Of a DNA stretch of 46,225 nt, positions 17,916-26,946 are shown piece by piece; positions within the stretch are counted from its first letter, which is position 1; every line of letters begins with the position of its first letter. The notes beneath the pieces were generated by a model. The model saw nothing but the letters and a program-made list of their open reading frames with translations, was not told the origin of the DNA and did not search any database. Made by a program: the position numbers and the translations under genes. Location: assembly GCA_903875135.1 (NCBI GenBank), contig CAIQUZ010000046.1, positions 1 through 46,225 of the forward strand, in the 5' to 3' direction. This stretch comes from an uncultured beta proteobacterium. Lineage in GTDB: Bacteria > Pseudomonadota > Gammaproteobacteria > Burkholderiales > Burkholderiaceae.

Positions 17916-18289
17916 TGGCGCATCCATTTGCTATCGCTCGTAATGTTTTAGGACAACCCTTGGTTGCTTGTTCATTTGAACCTTTGACGGGTTTTTATCG
18001 AGACGGTTGTTGCAAGACAGGGCCTGATGATGTAGGAAGTCATTTAGTCTGTGCCATCATGACCGATGAATTTTTAGAATTTTCGAAGGAGCGTGGTAAT
18101 GATTTATCCACGCCCATGCCCCAGTGGCGCTTCCCTGGTCTTGTGGCTGGTGATCAGTGGTGTTTATGTGTGGATCGCTGGAAAGAGGCTTTTTACGCTG
18201 GCAGTGCTCCCAAAGTCAAATTGGAGAGCACGCATATCAATGCGCTGGAAGTCGTAGAATTAGACGTTTTAAAGATGTACGCCGCTTAG
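17915..18289 (+). CDS. DUF2237 family protein
   Basis: The 124-residue soluble protein shows the cysteine-rich pattern of the DUF2237 family: NVLGQPLVACSFEPLTGFYR, DGCCKTGPDDVGSH, VCAIMTDEFLEFSKERGNDL and a WCLCVDRWKEA block. Its function is not established to my knowledge; the conserved Cys residues hint at metal binding or redox chemistry. The start overlaps the Bug stop by 1 nt, indicating coupled translation, but the family is widespread and need not serve the same pathway. Confidence 0.88.
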   Translation: MAHPFAIARNVLGQPLVACSFEPLTGFYRDGCCKTGPDDVGSHLVCAIMTDEFLEFSKERGNDLSTPMPQWRFPGLVAGDQWCLCVDRWKEAFYAGSAPKVKLESTHINALEVVELDVLKMYAA

Positions 18290-18476
18290 TGCAATTTATT
18301 ACAGAGAATTCCTGACAAAAATTGTTTCTAAAAGCTATTAAAGAGTTGAATAAGCGACATATTATGCTCTTTATGAATCTTTTAATAGGACTAAATTCCG
18401 TAACAATATGGGTATTGATCTAGGCTTTATTGCTGATGGTTTTAGATGTTTAACCCTTAAATTGTTATCGAAAACT

Positions 18477-18851
18477 ATGACTGAATCTAGCAAACATTCT
18501 GAAATGTATTTCCAGTATATTGAGGGCCTTTCTTCCTTGAAACACTCGAATCAGTTTCAATCTTTGGATAGTATGGAACTTGATTTGCTCAATGAGATTG
18601 CCATTACTTGGAAGCATGGTAATCCATTGCTGGTGAATGAGGCGATTTCTCTCAACGAAATTGGCTCACGCGCAACCTTACATGCCAGAATCAAGAACTT
18701 ACGTAAAAAAGGTTATGTTGATTTTCATACTGACATTGATGGCAGAAAGAAAATCATCAAGCCAACAACCTTGGCGATTAATTATTTTTCGAGTGTTGCC
18801 AATGTATTTGCTACAGCGGTTGAGAAAAATCGCGAAAGAGAGACGGCTTAA
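18477..18851 (+). CDS. Winged-helix (MarR-like) DNA-binding protein
   Basis: A 124-residue protein if started at ATG 18477 (MTESSKHSEMYF); ATG 18408 in the same frame would add 23 residues. Neither has a clear ribosome-binding site. The middle resembles a winged helix: a helix around MELDLLNEIAITW, a recognition-helix candidate GSRATLHARIKNLRKKGYV and a wing with HTDIDGRKKIIKPT, as in MarR-type regulators. I do not recognise an orthologue with known function. It is monocistronic, and its TAA overlaps the convergent DUF2069 stop within the shared TTAA. A CTGACA/TATTAA pair at about 18312 and 18336 could be its promoter. Confidence 0.7.
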   Translation: MTESSKHSEMYFQYIEGLSSLKHSNQFQSLDSMELDLLNEIAITWKHGNPLLVNEAISLNEIGSRATLHARIKNLRKKGYVDFHTDIDGRKKIIKPTTLAINYFSSVANVFATAVEKNRERETA

Positions 18852-19249
18852 ACCGAATCGTTTGGGGGAAGTTGCGCTTCCTCCAAGGCTTTCTTTTTCG
18901 CCACGGCGGCTTTTTTTATGGGCCCTAAGTGCTTGAGGACAGCGTAAAAAATTACGCTACACAGCAGTACTTCCATCAACGCTAAATATGTTTGGATACC
19001 TGGTTCAAAAAGGCGGGCAAAGCCCTCAAAAAAATACAGCAAAATCACCATTGATGCTACTTGCATTGAATCATTTTTCCCCTTGATTAGCCCTGGTAGG
19101 AGAAGTGCTAATGGGACAGCTTTCAGAACCATCAGAGAGCCATGTGGGCGCAAAGGGGCTAAGAACCACTCCCATGCGACACATAAAAGGCACAGCAAAA
19201 TCGCGGCCACAATCGTCGTTTTTTGATTCCAGTTCAGGTCCTTGGTCAT
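18848..19249 (-). CDS. DUF2069 family membrane protein
   Basis: The 133-residue protein has four predicted transmembrane segments (TTIVAAILLCLLCVAWEWF, VLKAVPLALLLPGLI, ASMVILLYFFEGFARLF, YLALMEVLLCSVIFYAVL), matching the small DUF2069 family. That family is often encoded next to wrbA in betaproteobacteria. It starts 6 nt after the wrbA stop and so shares its transcript. The function is unknown; the C-terminal tail is charged and cytoplasmic (KKAAVAKKKALEEA). Confidence 0.87.
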   Translation of the reverse strand: MTKDLNWNQKTTIVAAILLCLLCVAWEWFLAPLRPHGSLMVLKAVPLALLLPGLIKGKNDSMQVASMVILLYFFEGFARLFEPGIQTYLALMEVLLCSVIFYAVLKHLGPIKKAAVAKKKALEEAQLPPNDSV

Positions 19250-19255
19250 CCGAGC

Positions 19256-19855
19256 TTATTTTTTCAGTTGTTGGGCAATCGTCGCCAGACGAACCCCTTG
19301 GGCGATGGCTAATTTTTCTTCTGCCGATGAGATGGGCAGTTGGCCACGCTCACCTGCCAAATGAGAAACGCCGTAGGGGGTGCCACCCGTCGTCGTTGTA
19401 TGAAGGTCGACTTCTGTGTAAGGAATTCCCATGAGGAGCATGCCGTGGTGCAGCAGCGGAATCATCATCGATACTAGGGTGGATTCTTGACCACCGTGCA
19501 GGCTGCCAGTACTGGTAAAGACGCAAGCCGGTTTACCCACCAGTGCGCCAGAGATCCACTGGGCGGTACTACCATCCCAAAAATACTTCATAGCGCTCGC
19601 CATATTGCCAAAGCGCGTGGGAGAGCCTACTGCTAGTCCATCACAGTGGATTAAATCAGCGTATTCAGCGTAAGGAGCACCTGTGTCGGGAATGCTTTTT
19701 TCAGTCGCTTCAGAAACCGTAGAAACGTTGGGTACTGTGCGTAAAATAGCATGGCAATGAGGGACAGATTCGATACCCTCAGCAATCAGTTCTGCTAAAC
19801 GGCGCGTCGCGCCGTTGCGAGAGTAATATAAGACCAGTAAATTAGTATCTAACAT
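19256..19855 (-). CDS. wrbA: NAD(P)H:quinone oxidoreductase, WrbA family
   Basis: A flavodoxin-like FMN protein of about 199 residues that makes two-electron reductions of quinones, limiting redox cycling. The FMN-phosphate loop is YYSRNGATRRLAELIAEG; the later loops are VGSPTRFGNMASAMK and FTSTGSLHGGQESTL. I start at the ATG giving MLDTNLLVLYYS, since flavodoxins begin just before the first strand and a -10-like TATGAT sits 7 nt before this ATG; an in-frame ATG lies four codons upstream. DUF2069 follows in the same operon, and the YihY gene is divergent. Confidence 0.92.
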   Translation of the reverse strand: MLDTNLLVLYYSRNGATRRLAELIAEGIESVPHCHAILRTVPNVSTVSEATEKSIPDTGAPYAEYADLIHCDGLAVGSPTRFGNMASAMKYFWDGSTAQWISGALVGKPACVFTSTGSLHGGQESTLVSMMIPLLHHGMLLMGIPYTEVDLHTTTTGGTPYGVSHLAGERGQLPISSAEEKLAIAQGVRLATIAQQLKK

Positions 19856-19862
19856 AGTACGT

Positions 19863-19892
19863 ATCATATTCGTATTTCGGTATTTATGTGAA
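19863..19892 (-). promoter_or_regulatory. Candidate wrbA promoter (leaderless)
   Basis: On the minus strand TTCACA (19892-19887) and TATGAT (19868-19863) are separated by 18 nt and match the sigma-70 consensus at 5/6 and 5/6. The -10 ends 7 nt before the ATG at 19855, and no Shine-Dalgarno is visible, so the transcript could begin at the start codon. Confidence 0.4.
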
Positions 19893-20751
19893 AGCCATCA
19901 TGGTTCGTTCAAGGACACAACAAGCTAGAAGTCTTCGCCAAATTTATTTGTTTTGGCGAAGACGTTTTCAACAAGCCCAGCTCAATCAAGTTGCTGCGTC
20001 GCTCGCTTACACCACTATTTTAGCCATTGTGCCGATGCTGTCGATTGCCACGATCCTGATTAGTGAATTATCGACTTTTATTAATTTAAAACTAGCGATT
20101 CAAACCTGGATTACAAGCACTTTAATTCCTGGAGATCTCGGTGAAGATATTAATGCGTATTTAGATAATTTCTCTAGCCACACCAAAGGTTTAACGACCT
20201 TTGGTGTGGTGGGCTTATTATTTACCGCATTTTTAACCTTAATGACGATTGAGCGAGCTTTCAATCAAGTTTGGCGTGTGCAATATCAACGACCGTTCTG
20301 GTTTCGCTCCATCATTTATCTCTTGGTGACTGTCGGTGGTCCCATTTTGCTAGGTTTGAGTATTTATATTACTTCCTTAGCCTTAGGTGCAACGCATCAC
20401 GTAAAGTTTGGATTTACCTTTCATCGGGTTTTGATGGATTCCTTATTACCTTTTTTACTCACCATGTTGCCATTTATTATTTTGTATAAATTGGGTCCCT
20501 CTGCCAAAGTACGCTGGTCGGACGCTGCGATTGGTGGAACGCTGTCGGCCATTGTTTTTGAGATGGCTAAATATTGCTTTACTTTTTTTGTTTCCAAGGC
20601 GTCACTTTATCAAGCTCTTTATGGCGCCTTTGCCATCGGCCCCTTATTTTTAATCTGGATTTATTTGACGTGGTGGGTCACTTTAGCGGGTGCGGTTTTG
20701 ACCGCGAGCTTACCCTTAATTAGGGATAATCATTGGTTTACAGATGTGTAA
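19888..20751 (+). CDS. YihY family inner-membrane protein
   Basis: A 287-residue multi-helix membrane protein of the YihY family, once mis-assigned as RNase BN. Typical stretches are AASLAYTTILAIVPMLSIA, the GLLFTAFLTLMTIERAFNQVW block, FLLTMLPFIILYKLGPSAKVRW and IWIYLTWWVTLAGAVL. The GTG at 19888 or the ATG at 19900 can be the start. The gene is divergent from wrbA with about 30 nt between them. Its cellular role is not established. The CBS gene follows at 20796. Confidence 0.9.
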   Translation: MKAIMVRSRTQQARSLRQIYLFWRRRFQQAQLNQVAASLAYTTILAIVPMLSIATILISELSTFINLKLAIQTWITSTLIPGDLGEDINAYLDNFSSHTKGLTTFGVVGLLFTAFLTLMTIERAFNQVWRVQYQRPFWFRSIIYLLVTVGGPILLGLSIYITSLALGATHHVKFGFTFHRVLMDSLLPFLLTMLPFIILYKLGPSAKVRWSDAAIGGTLSAIVFEMAKYCFTFFVSKASLYQALYGAFAIGPLFLIWIYLTWWVTLAGAVLTASLPLIRDNHWFTDV

Positions 20752-20795
20752 TTTAGAGCTAGACTCATAGCATAAAGATAAGAGTGGGAGGCATC

Positions 20796-21242
20796 ATGAA
20801 AGTCAGTGACATTTTAAGATTAAAGGGTAATACCCTTTACAGCGTGACACCAGAGACAACGGTCAATGCGGCGGTGCGTATCATGGCGGAGCACGATATT
20901 GGCTCACTCGTTGTGATTCAGTATGCTGAACTGGTGGGGATGTTGACCTTTCGTGAGGTGATTGGGGTTTTGGCACATAACCATGGCTCCGTTGATCAGG
21001 TAACGGTAGGTAAAGTCATGGATGAGCAACCTTTAACGTGTACTCCCGAAACCGAGTTAGACGAAGTCAGGCGCATGATGCTCAATCGTCATGCCCGCTA
21101 TTTACCCGTTCTGGAGAAGAAGGTCTTGATGGGTGTGATTTCTTTTTATGACGTTGCCAAAACGGTCGTTGATGCTCAGGGTTTTGAAAACACTATGCTC
21201 AAAGCCTATATTCGAGACTGGCCAGAAATTGCCGAGAAGTAA
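20796..21242 (+). CDS. Protein of two CBS domains
   Basis: The 148-residue protein is a Bateman module: CBS1 at about 5-60 (VTPETTVNAAVRIMAEHDIGSLVV) and CBS2 at about 72-130 (MDEQPLTCTPETELDEVRRMMLNRHARYLPVLE). Such modules bind adenosine nucleotides and sense energy state. ATG 20796 is chosen because GGGAGG lies 5 nt upstream; an upstream in-frame GTG at 20784 lacks a site. It has no catalytic domain and no clear partner next to it, so its role is unknown. Confidence 0.9.
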   Translation: MKVSDILRLKGNTLYSVTPETTVNAAVRIMAEHDIGSLVVIQYAELVGMLTFREVIGVLAHNHGSVDQVTVGKVMDEQPLTCTPETELDEVRRMMLNRHARYLPVLEKKVLMGVISFYDVAKTVVDAQGFENTMLKAYIRDWPEIAEK

Positions 21243-21280
21243 TTTAGTATCAAAATCACCGGCTTAGCCCTCAAAAATGC

Positions 21281-21286
21281 CATAAT
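21281..21286 (+). promoter_or_regulatory. Candidate -10 element for leaderless aroC
   Basis: CATAAT (5/6 match to TATAAT) is followed by exactly 7 nt and the aroC ATG at 21294. No Shine-Dalgarno precedes that ATG. A -35 hexamer is not evident at 16-18 nt, so this is tentative. Confidence 0.35.
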
Positions 21287-21293
21287 ATAGTCT

Positions 21294-22394
21294 ATGGCAG
21301 GAAGCACTCTTGGAACTTTATTTTGCACGACCACCTTCGGTGAGTCACACGGACCAGCAATTGGTGCCGTGGTTGATGGCTGTCCCCCAGGCATGGAGCT
21401 TTGTGCCTCTGATTTACAGCTCGATTTAGATCGCCGCCGCCCAGGTACTTCACGGCACGTGACGCAGCGTCAAGAGGCGGATCAAGTCGAGATTTTGTCT
21501 GGTGTTTTTGAAGGTAAAACCACAGGTACACCGATTGCACTGTTGATTCGTAATACTGATCAACGCAGTCAAGATTACAAGGATATTTTGGACACCTTTC
21601 GTCCAGGCCATGCCGATTACACCTATCAGCAAAAATACGGATTGCGTGATCCGCGTGGCGGGGGAAGATCTTCGGCTCGCCTGACCGCGCCGGTTGTTGC
21701 TGCGGCAGGGATTGCTAAAAAATGGCTCAAAGAGCATTATCAGATGGAGTTTGTGGGATACATGACCCAGCTCGGTGAGATGGCCATTCCCTTTGAAGGT
21801 GTGGAGCACATTCATCAAAATCCATTTTTTGCCGCCAATGCTTCCTTGATTTCGCAAATGGAAGAGTACATGGATAGTTTGCGTAAAGCAGGTGATTCGT
21901 GTGGTGCGAAGATATTCGTTAAAGCCACCAATATGCCCGTGGGTATTGGCAGTCCTATTTTTGATAAATTAGACGCCACAATTGCTTATGCCATGATGGG
22001 TATTAATGCCGTCAAGGGTGTCGAGATTGGTTCAGGATTTGAGAGTGTCACGCAGCGTGGCAGTGTTCATGGTGACGAGATCACGCCGACCGGTTTTAAA
22101 ACCAATCATGCGGGCGGGGTGCTAGGAGGTATTAGTACGGGACAAGATCTTGAGGTATCGATTGCGATTAAACCCACCTCTAGTATTTTGATGCCCAAGG
22201 ACTCGATTAATCTGCAAGGTCAGCCGGTGGTGGTGCAAACCAAGGGTCGTCATGATCCTTGCGTCGGTATTCGAGCAACGCCCATTGCGGAAGCGATGTT
22301 GGCTTTAGTCGTCATGGATCATCTGTTGTTACACCGTGCGCAGTGTGCTGATGTCCATTCTTTGACACCGATGATTCCTGCTCAACAGTCGTAA
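21294..22394 (+). CDS. aroC: Chorismate synthase
   Basis: The 366-residue enzyme converts EPSP to chorismate, the last shikimate-pathway step, using reduced FMN. All signatures are present: [39 protein letters not shown], the flavin-binding block [31 protein letters not shown] and the C-terminal [15 protein letters not shown]. The length is normal. An MFS gene starts 6 nt after the stop, so the two are probably cotranscribed. Confidence 0.98.
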   Translation: MAGSTLGTLFCTTTFGESHGPAIGAVVDGCPPGMELCASDLQLDLDRRRPGTSRHVTQRQEADQVEILSGVFEGKTTGTPIALLIRNTDQRSQDYKDILDTFRPGHADYTYQQKYGLRDPRGGGRSSARLTAPVVAAAGIAKKWLKEHYQMEFVGYMTQLGEMAIPFEGVEHIHQNPFFAANASLISQMEEYMDSLRKAGDSCGAKIFVKATNMPVGIGSPIFDKLDATIAYAMMGINAVKGVEIGSGFESVTQRGSVHGDEITPTGFKTNHAGGVLGGISTGQDLEVSIAIKPTSSILMPKDSINLQGQPVVVQTKGRHDPCVGIRATPIAEAMLALVVMDHLLLHRAQCADVHSLTPMIPAQQS

Positions 22395-22399
22395 TTCAG

Positions 22400-23581
22400 A
22401 TGTCGTCTTCGCGAAATAGCCAGTACGTTTTCGCCATTTTTCTCTTTTTTTATTATGGCTACCTTGGACTTGTTAGTCCATTCTTTAGTTTATATGCTGA
22501 TCATTTAGGTTTTACTGCGATTCAAATTTCGTTGGTGATGTCCACACCGCAAATTACCCGTATTTTAGGCCCCATGTTTTGGGGATGGTTATCCGACTTG
22601 CGACAAGATCGCATTGGCATTATGCGCATCACCAGTCTTGTGACTCTGATGATTTTTCTGAGTATTTTTTATTTACAAACCTTTGTTGGTATTTTGTTGT
22701 GGATGTTTTTGATCAATATTTTTAGCAGTAGCTTAACCCCACTAGGGGAGGCTGCCACAGTGCACTCCTTACAAAAGACCAATCGATTTGAGAGCCATTA
22801 CGGCAAGATTCGGTTGTGGGGATCGATTGGTTTTATGATTGCCGTTTTGCTAGGGGGCTTTTGGTTTGAGTCCAAAGGTATTACCACCTTACCTTGGATT
22901 GGTTTTGCTATTTTGGTATGTGTCACGATTGCCGTCTGGCGCCTTTGGGAGCCGCCCATTGAAAAACAGCAGCTCACACGGGGCGAGTTACGAAGCATCT
23001 TAAAAAAGCCAGAAGTCCTTTGGTTTTTTAGTTCCACGTTTTGGATGGTCTTTGCCCATTCCACGCTCTATGTGTTTTATTCCTTATATTTACAACAGTT
23101 AGGTTATGGCAAACAGGTCATTGGATTTTTTTGGATGATTGCGGTTGCTGCAGAGGTCCTCTATTTTTATTTTCAGCGGCACGCCTTTCATCAATTCAAG
23201 ACGGACACGATTTTGCGTTTTACCTTTGTTCTGGGGGCAGCGCGATTTTTAGTGATTGCATATTTCCCGAGCTTTTGGCCACTCCTGATTGTGCAACTCT
23301 TTCATGCGGGCACTTTTGCTGCCCATCATAGTGCCAGTATTCATATGGTACAAAAATGGTTCAAGGGCACCACCCAAAGTCGCGGACAAGCTTTGTACTC
23401 CACCATGTCTTATGGCTTTGGCGGCACGATTGGCGGCGTTGTTGCTGGTTGGGTGTGGGAAAACTATGGCCCGACGATTGCTTTTAATGTCGCGGTAGCG
23501 GCGTGTGTCTTCGGCTATATTTCGATTTCGCAGTCGACCAAATTCTCTAAAAAAGCAGAAATCACATACCCGAGTAATTAG
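22400..23581 (+). CDS. Major facilitator superfamily transporter (HcaT/MFS_1-like)
   Basis: A 393-residue protein with about twelve transmembrane segments. The loop after helix 2 (GPMFWGWLSDLRQDR) is the MFS signature, and the opening FFYYGYLGLVSPFFSLYADHLGF resembles the group that includes 3-phenylpropionate carrier HcaT and nucleoside carriers. It follows aroC by 6 nt. Its last 20 bases overlap the convergent ETF-QO gene. The substrate cannot be inferred. Confidence 0.9.
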   Translation: MSSSRNSQYVFAIFLFFYYGYLGLVSPFFSLYADHLGFTAIQISLVMSTPQITRILGPMFWGWLSDLRQDRIGIMRITSLVTLMIFLSIFYLQTFVGILLWMFLINIFSSSLTPLGEAATVHSLQKTNRFESHYGKIRLWGSIGFMIAVLLGGFWFESKGITTLPWIGFAILVCVTIAVWRLWEPPIEKQQLTRGELRSILKKPEVLWFFSSTFWMVFAHSTLYVFYSLYLQQLGYGKQVIGFFWMIAVAAEVLYFYFQRHAFHQFKTDTILRFTFVLGAARFLVIAYFPSFWPLLIVQLFHAGTFAAHHSASIHMVQKWFKGTTQSRGQALYSTMSYGFGGTIGGVVAGWVWENYGPTIAFNVAVAACVFGYISISQSTKFSKKAEITYPSN

Positions 23582-25244
23582 GCCCACCACCACCTTCAGG
23601 TGTGACCCAAACAATATTTTGGGTAGGGTCTTTGATATCGCAAGTTTTACAGTGCACACAATTTTGCGCATTGATTTGTAGATGCTCGATACCTTCCCGA
23701 TTCACAAACTCGTAGACTCCTGCTGGACAATAGCGAGCCTCAGGACCGGCGTAGATAGCTAAGTTGGTATTGATTGGCACATCCTGATTTTTGAGGGTCA
23801 GGTGTGCGGGTTGATTTTCTGCATGATTCGTATTGGAGATAAACACGGAGGACAGTCGGTCAAACGTGATTTTCCCGTCCGGTTTTGGATACTGAATCGG
23901 CGTATGTTTTGCTGCTGGCTCTAGGCACGTATGATCAGCATAGTTTTGATGCAAGTGCCATGGCGCTTTGCCGCCAAAGACTTTTTGTTCCGCACCCACA
24001 AGCAGCGAGCCCGTATATAAACCTTTAGACATTGCACTTTTGAAGTTGCGGGCTTGATAGAGTTCGTCGTAGAGCCAGCTCGCTTTAAAGTATTGTGGAT
24101 AGCGTTTTAATTCATCTTGCGAGCGATCCTCAGCCAAAGCGCCAACAATATCTCGTGCGACGAGCATGCCGGATTTAATCGCCGCGTGACTACCTTTAAT
24201 ACGTGACGCATTCAAATAACCTGCCTCGCAACCAATCAAAGCGCCACCTGGAAAAACGGTTTTGGGAAGGCTATTAAGGCCACCGGCGGTGATCGCGCGT
24301 GCGCCGTAACCAATACGTTTACCGTTTTCAAAAAAGCCACGGATTTTTGGATGTGTTTTGTAGCGTTGAAATTCTTCGAAGGGGGAGAGGTACGGGTTTT
24401 TATAGCCCAGTCCTAAAACAAATCCCACGGCGACTTGATGATTGGCCATGTGGTACAAAAATGAACCACCATACGTATCATTCGACAACGGCCAACCCGC
24501 CGTATGCATGACAAGACCTTCCTCATGCACAGATGGATCCACTTCCCACAGTTCTTTAATACCAATACCGTAATTTTGTGGATCGGATGAGGCATCGAGC
24601 TTGAAGCGCGCGATCAACTGTTTACCTAAATGACCTCGCGCACCTTCGGCAAAGATTGTATATTTCGCATGGAGTTCCATTCCTAACTGGAACTGATCTG
24701 TGACTTCACCTTCCTTACTGATACCCAGATTACCTGTAGCGATACCCTTGACGCGGTTTTGATCATCAAATAAGATTTCACTAGCAGCAAAGCCGGGGAA
24801 GATTTCTACACCGAGATTTTCAGCTTGTGTACCTAGCCACTTGGTCACATCGGACAAACTAATAATGTAGTTACCATGATTTTTAAAAGAGTCAGGCAAC
24901 ATCCAATTGGGGGTTTTCAATCCTGATAATTTCGTCAAGAACATGAAACGATCTTCAGTCACGGGGGTCATGAGCGGTGCGCCTAACTCTTTCCAGTTCG
25001 GGAACAGTTCATTCATGGCAATCGGGTCCATCACCGCACCAGAAAGGATATGGGCGCCGATTTCTGAGCCTTTTTCTAAAACCACGACGGAGATTTCACG
25101 GTTTTCTTGAGCGGCGAGTTGTTTGATATGAATTGCGCAGGAAAGTCCGGCGGGACCGCCACCAACGATCACGATATCGTATTCCATGGCCTCACGGGGG
25201 CCAAATTGCTCCAAAATCGCTTGAGGTGTCAGAACGCTGTTCAT
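23562..25244 (-). CDS. Electron transfer flavoprotein-ubiquinone oxidoreductase
   Basis: The 560-residue membrane-associated enzyme passes electrons from reduced ETF to ubiquinone, linking acyl-CoA dehydrogenases to respiration. The N-terminal FAD motif is IVIVGGGPAGLSCAI; other blocks are EKGSEIGAHILSGAVMDP and GGSFLYHMANHQVAVGFVLG. Four cysteines for the 4Fe-4S cluster are Cys506, Cys529, Cys532 and Cys535 (CPAG, then CVHCKTC). It is monocistronic and divergent from the SDR gene. It provides the electron sink needed by the acyl-CoA dehydrogenase at 2902, although ETF itself is not in the window. Confidence 0.97.
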   Translation of the reverse strand: MNSVLTPQAILEQFGPREAMEYDIVIVGGGPAGLSCAIHIKQLAAQENREISVVVLEKGSEIGAHILSGAVMDPIAMNELFPNWKELGAPLMTPVTEDRFMFLTKLSGLKTPNWMLPDSFKNHGNYIISLSDVTKWLGTQAENLGVEIFPGFAASEILFDDQNRVKGIATGNLGISKEGEVTDQFQLGMELHAKYTIFAEGARGHLGKQLIARFKLDASSDPQNYGIGIKELWEVDPSVHEEGLVMHTAGWPLSNDTYGGSFLYHMANHQVAVGFVLGLGYKNPYLSPFEEFQRYKTHPKIRGFFENGKRIGYGARAITAGGLNSLPKTVFPGGALIGCEAGYLNASRIKGSHAAIKSGMLVARDIVGALAEDRSQDELKRYPQYFKASWLYDELYQARNFKSAMSKGLYTGSLLVGAEQKVFGGKAPWHLHQNYADHTCLEPAAKHTPIQYPKPDGKITFDRLSSVFISNTNHAENQPAHLTLKNQDVPINTNLAIYAGPEARYCPAGVYEFVNREGIEHLQINAQNCVHCKTCDIKDPTQNIVWVTPEGGGGPNYSGM

Positions 25245-25303
25245 AAAATCCTAATTTTTTTTGCAATCAATGAATTATTACATTATCGTCAATAACCGCT
25301 TTT

Positions 25304-25331
25304 TTGGGTAAAAGTTGATTCTGTTTAAAAT
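25304..25331 (+). promoter_or_regulatory. Candidate promoter for the SDR gene
   Basis: TTGGGT (25304-25309) and TAAAAT (25326-25331), spaced 16 nt, lie just before the SDR gene in the region divergent from ETF-QO. The predicted leader would be about 16 nt and would include the GGGGA ribosome-binding site. Confidence 0.3.
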
Positions 25332-25353
25332 GATACAAAACATAGGGGATTTT

Positions 25354-26145
25354 ATGGCATATCAGATTGATTTAACTGGCAAAGTAGCGCTTGTTACGGG
25401 TGCTTCAAGTGGCTTAGGCGAGCAATTTGCCCACTCTTTAGCCAGTGCGGGTGCTAGGGTGGTGATTGCTGCCCGACGCGTTGAGCGTTTAGACCAAGTT
25501 GCCAAGGATATTCAGGCTAAGGGTGGTCAGGCGTTTCCGATCACAATGGATGTTTCCAGTGTGGCATCGATTGCACAAGGCGTCGCGCAAGCAGAAAGTC
25601 TCGCAGGTCCGATTGATATTCTTGTCAATAATTCAGGGGTATCCACCACCCAGCGTTTGGTGGATGTGCGTGAAGAAGATTACGATTTTATGTTTAATAC
25701 CAATACCAAGGGATCGTTTTTTGTGGCTCAAGAGGTAGCTAAGCGCATGATTGCCAGAGCAAAGGCTGCGCAAGAGCAAAACCAAGAATTGCCATCTGCC
25801 CGCATCATCAATATTGCCTCCATGGCTGGCGTTAAAGCTTTGTCGATGATTGGCGTCTATGCCATGACCAAGGCGGCGGTAATTCACATGACCAATGCCA
25901 TGGCCTTAGAATGGGGACGTTACGGTATTAATATCAACTCGATGTGCCCGGGCTATATTGAAACGGAAATTAATGCTGCGCACTGGGAGACGGACGCAGG
26001 TCAAAAGCTGATCCAAAAACTGCCTCGCAAGCGGGTTGGTCGCACACAAGATTTAGAAGGGATTTTAATGTTACTAGCGAGCAGCGAATCACGCTTTATC
26101 AATGGTGCCATGATTGCCGCTGACGATGGTCACATCGTTCAATAA
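25354..26145 (+). CDS. Short-chain dehydrogenase/reductase, FabG-like
   Basis: The 263-residue SDR has the cofactor loop TGASSGLGEQ (Thr15-Gly22), NNSG after strand 4, a catalytic Ser in IASMAGVKA and the catalytic pair Tyr169/Lys173 (YAMTK). PGYIETEIN follows as usual. ATG 25354 is preferred because GGGGA lies 5 nt upstream; the open frame back to 25315 has none. It lies 70 nt before the CoA-transferase genes, so it may be a 3-hydroxyacyl-CoA or 3-oxoacyl reductase acting with them (inference). Confidence 0.92.
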   Translation: MAYQIDLTGKVALVTGASSGLGEQFAHSLASAGARVVIAARRVERLDQVAKDIQAKGGQAFPITMDVSSVASIAQGVAQAESLAGPIDILVNNSGVSTTQRLVDVREEDYDFMFNTNTKGSFFVAQEVAKRMIARAKAAQEQNQELPSARIINIASMAGVKALSMIGVYAMTKAAVIHMTNAMALEWGRYGININSMCPGYIETEINAAHWETDAGQKLIQKLPRKRVGRTQDLEGILMLLASSESRFINGAMIAADDGHIVQ

Positions 26146-26166
26146 TTGCCATCCAAAGAAGGTATC

Positions 26167-26223
26167 ATGTTAAACATAGAAAAGAATGTGATTTTAGAAA
26201 AAAGAGGGGAAGAGAATGAATAA
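26167..26223 (+). CDS. Possible 18-codon leader ORF overlapping scoA
   Basis: ATG at 26167, preceded by an AAGG site about 5 nt upstream, opens an 18-codon frame ending at TAA 26221-26223, which overlaps the scoA start at 26216. The peptide is [18 protein letters not shown]. The arrangement allows translational coupling, but an ORF this short may be chance. Confidence 0.25.
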   Translation: MLNIEKNVILEKRGEENE

Positions 26224-26914
26224 GATTTATGCATCAGCAAAAGAAGCGCTAGAAGGTGTTGTTGAAGACGGCACGATGATGGCCGTTGGTGGTTTTGGTA
26301 TTTGTGGTATTCCTGAGGCACTCATTGCTGGGGTCAAAGCCAAGGGTTCAAAGAACCTCACCGCAATCTCCAACAATTGCGGGATTGATGGTTATGGCTT
26401 AGGGATTTTGCTGGAGAATCGCCAACTCAAAAAAATGATTTGTTCTTTTATTGGCGGTAATGCGGAGTTTGAGAGACAGTTCTTAGCGAAAGAAATCGAA
26501 GTAGAGCTTACTCCCCAGGGAACGTTAGCGGAGAAGCTGCGCTCTGGTGGTTGTGGGATTCCGGCATTTTTTACCAAGACGGGTGTTGGCACTTTAATTG
26601 CTGAAGGTAAAGAGACGCGAGATTTTGATGGCGAGACCTACTTGATGGAAAGAACCTTAACCCCTGACGTGGGTTTAGTCAAAGCTTGGAAAGCGGATAA
26701 ATCGGGTAATTTGGTTTATCACTTGACGGCCAGAAACTTTAATCCGATGGCCGCGATGGCTGGTCGCATCACGATTGCAGAAGTCGAAGAGATTGTTGAG
26801 AATGGTGAATTAGATCCTGATTCGATTCACACGCCCGGTATTTATGTTCACCGCCTTGTACTCAATAAGACCCCTGAGAAGCGGATAGAGCAAAAAACTG
26901 TGCGCACTGAATAA
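26216..26914 (+). CDS. scoA: 3-oxoacid CoA-transferase subunit A
   Basis: The 232-residue alpha subunit of a class I CoA-transferase that exchanges CoA between succinyl-CoA and acetoacetate or a similar 3-oxoacid. Family marks are [43 protein letters not shown] and the C-terminal [22 protein letters not shown] strong GAGGGGAAG site precedes the start. It pairs with subunit B 32 nt downstream. Acetoacetate would also be a product of the HMG-CoA lyase-like enzyme if that enzyme uses HMG-CoA. Confidence 0.95.
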   Translation: MNKIYASAKEALEGVVEDGTMMAVGGFGICGIPEALIAGVKAKGSKNLTAISNNCGIDGYGLGILLENRQLKKMICSFIGGNAEFERQFLAKEIEVELTPQGTLAEKLRSGGCGIPAFFTKTGVGTLIAEGKETRDFDGETYLMERTLTPDVGLVKAWKADKSGNLVYHLTARNFNPMAAMAGRITIAEVEEIVENGELDPDSIHTPGIYVHRLVLNKTPEKRIEQKTVRTE

Positions 26915-26946
26915 GACGACGTCATCGATTAACGAGGAAAAATATT

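Noticed and set aside
23249..23671. 140-codon frame antisense to the MFS gene end
   Set aside because: It covers the MFS and ETF-QO ends in a non-coding frame and shows no recognisable domain.
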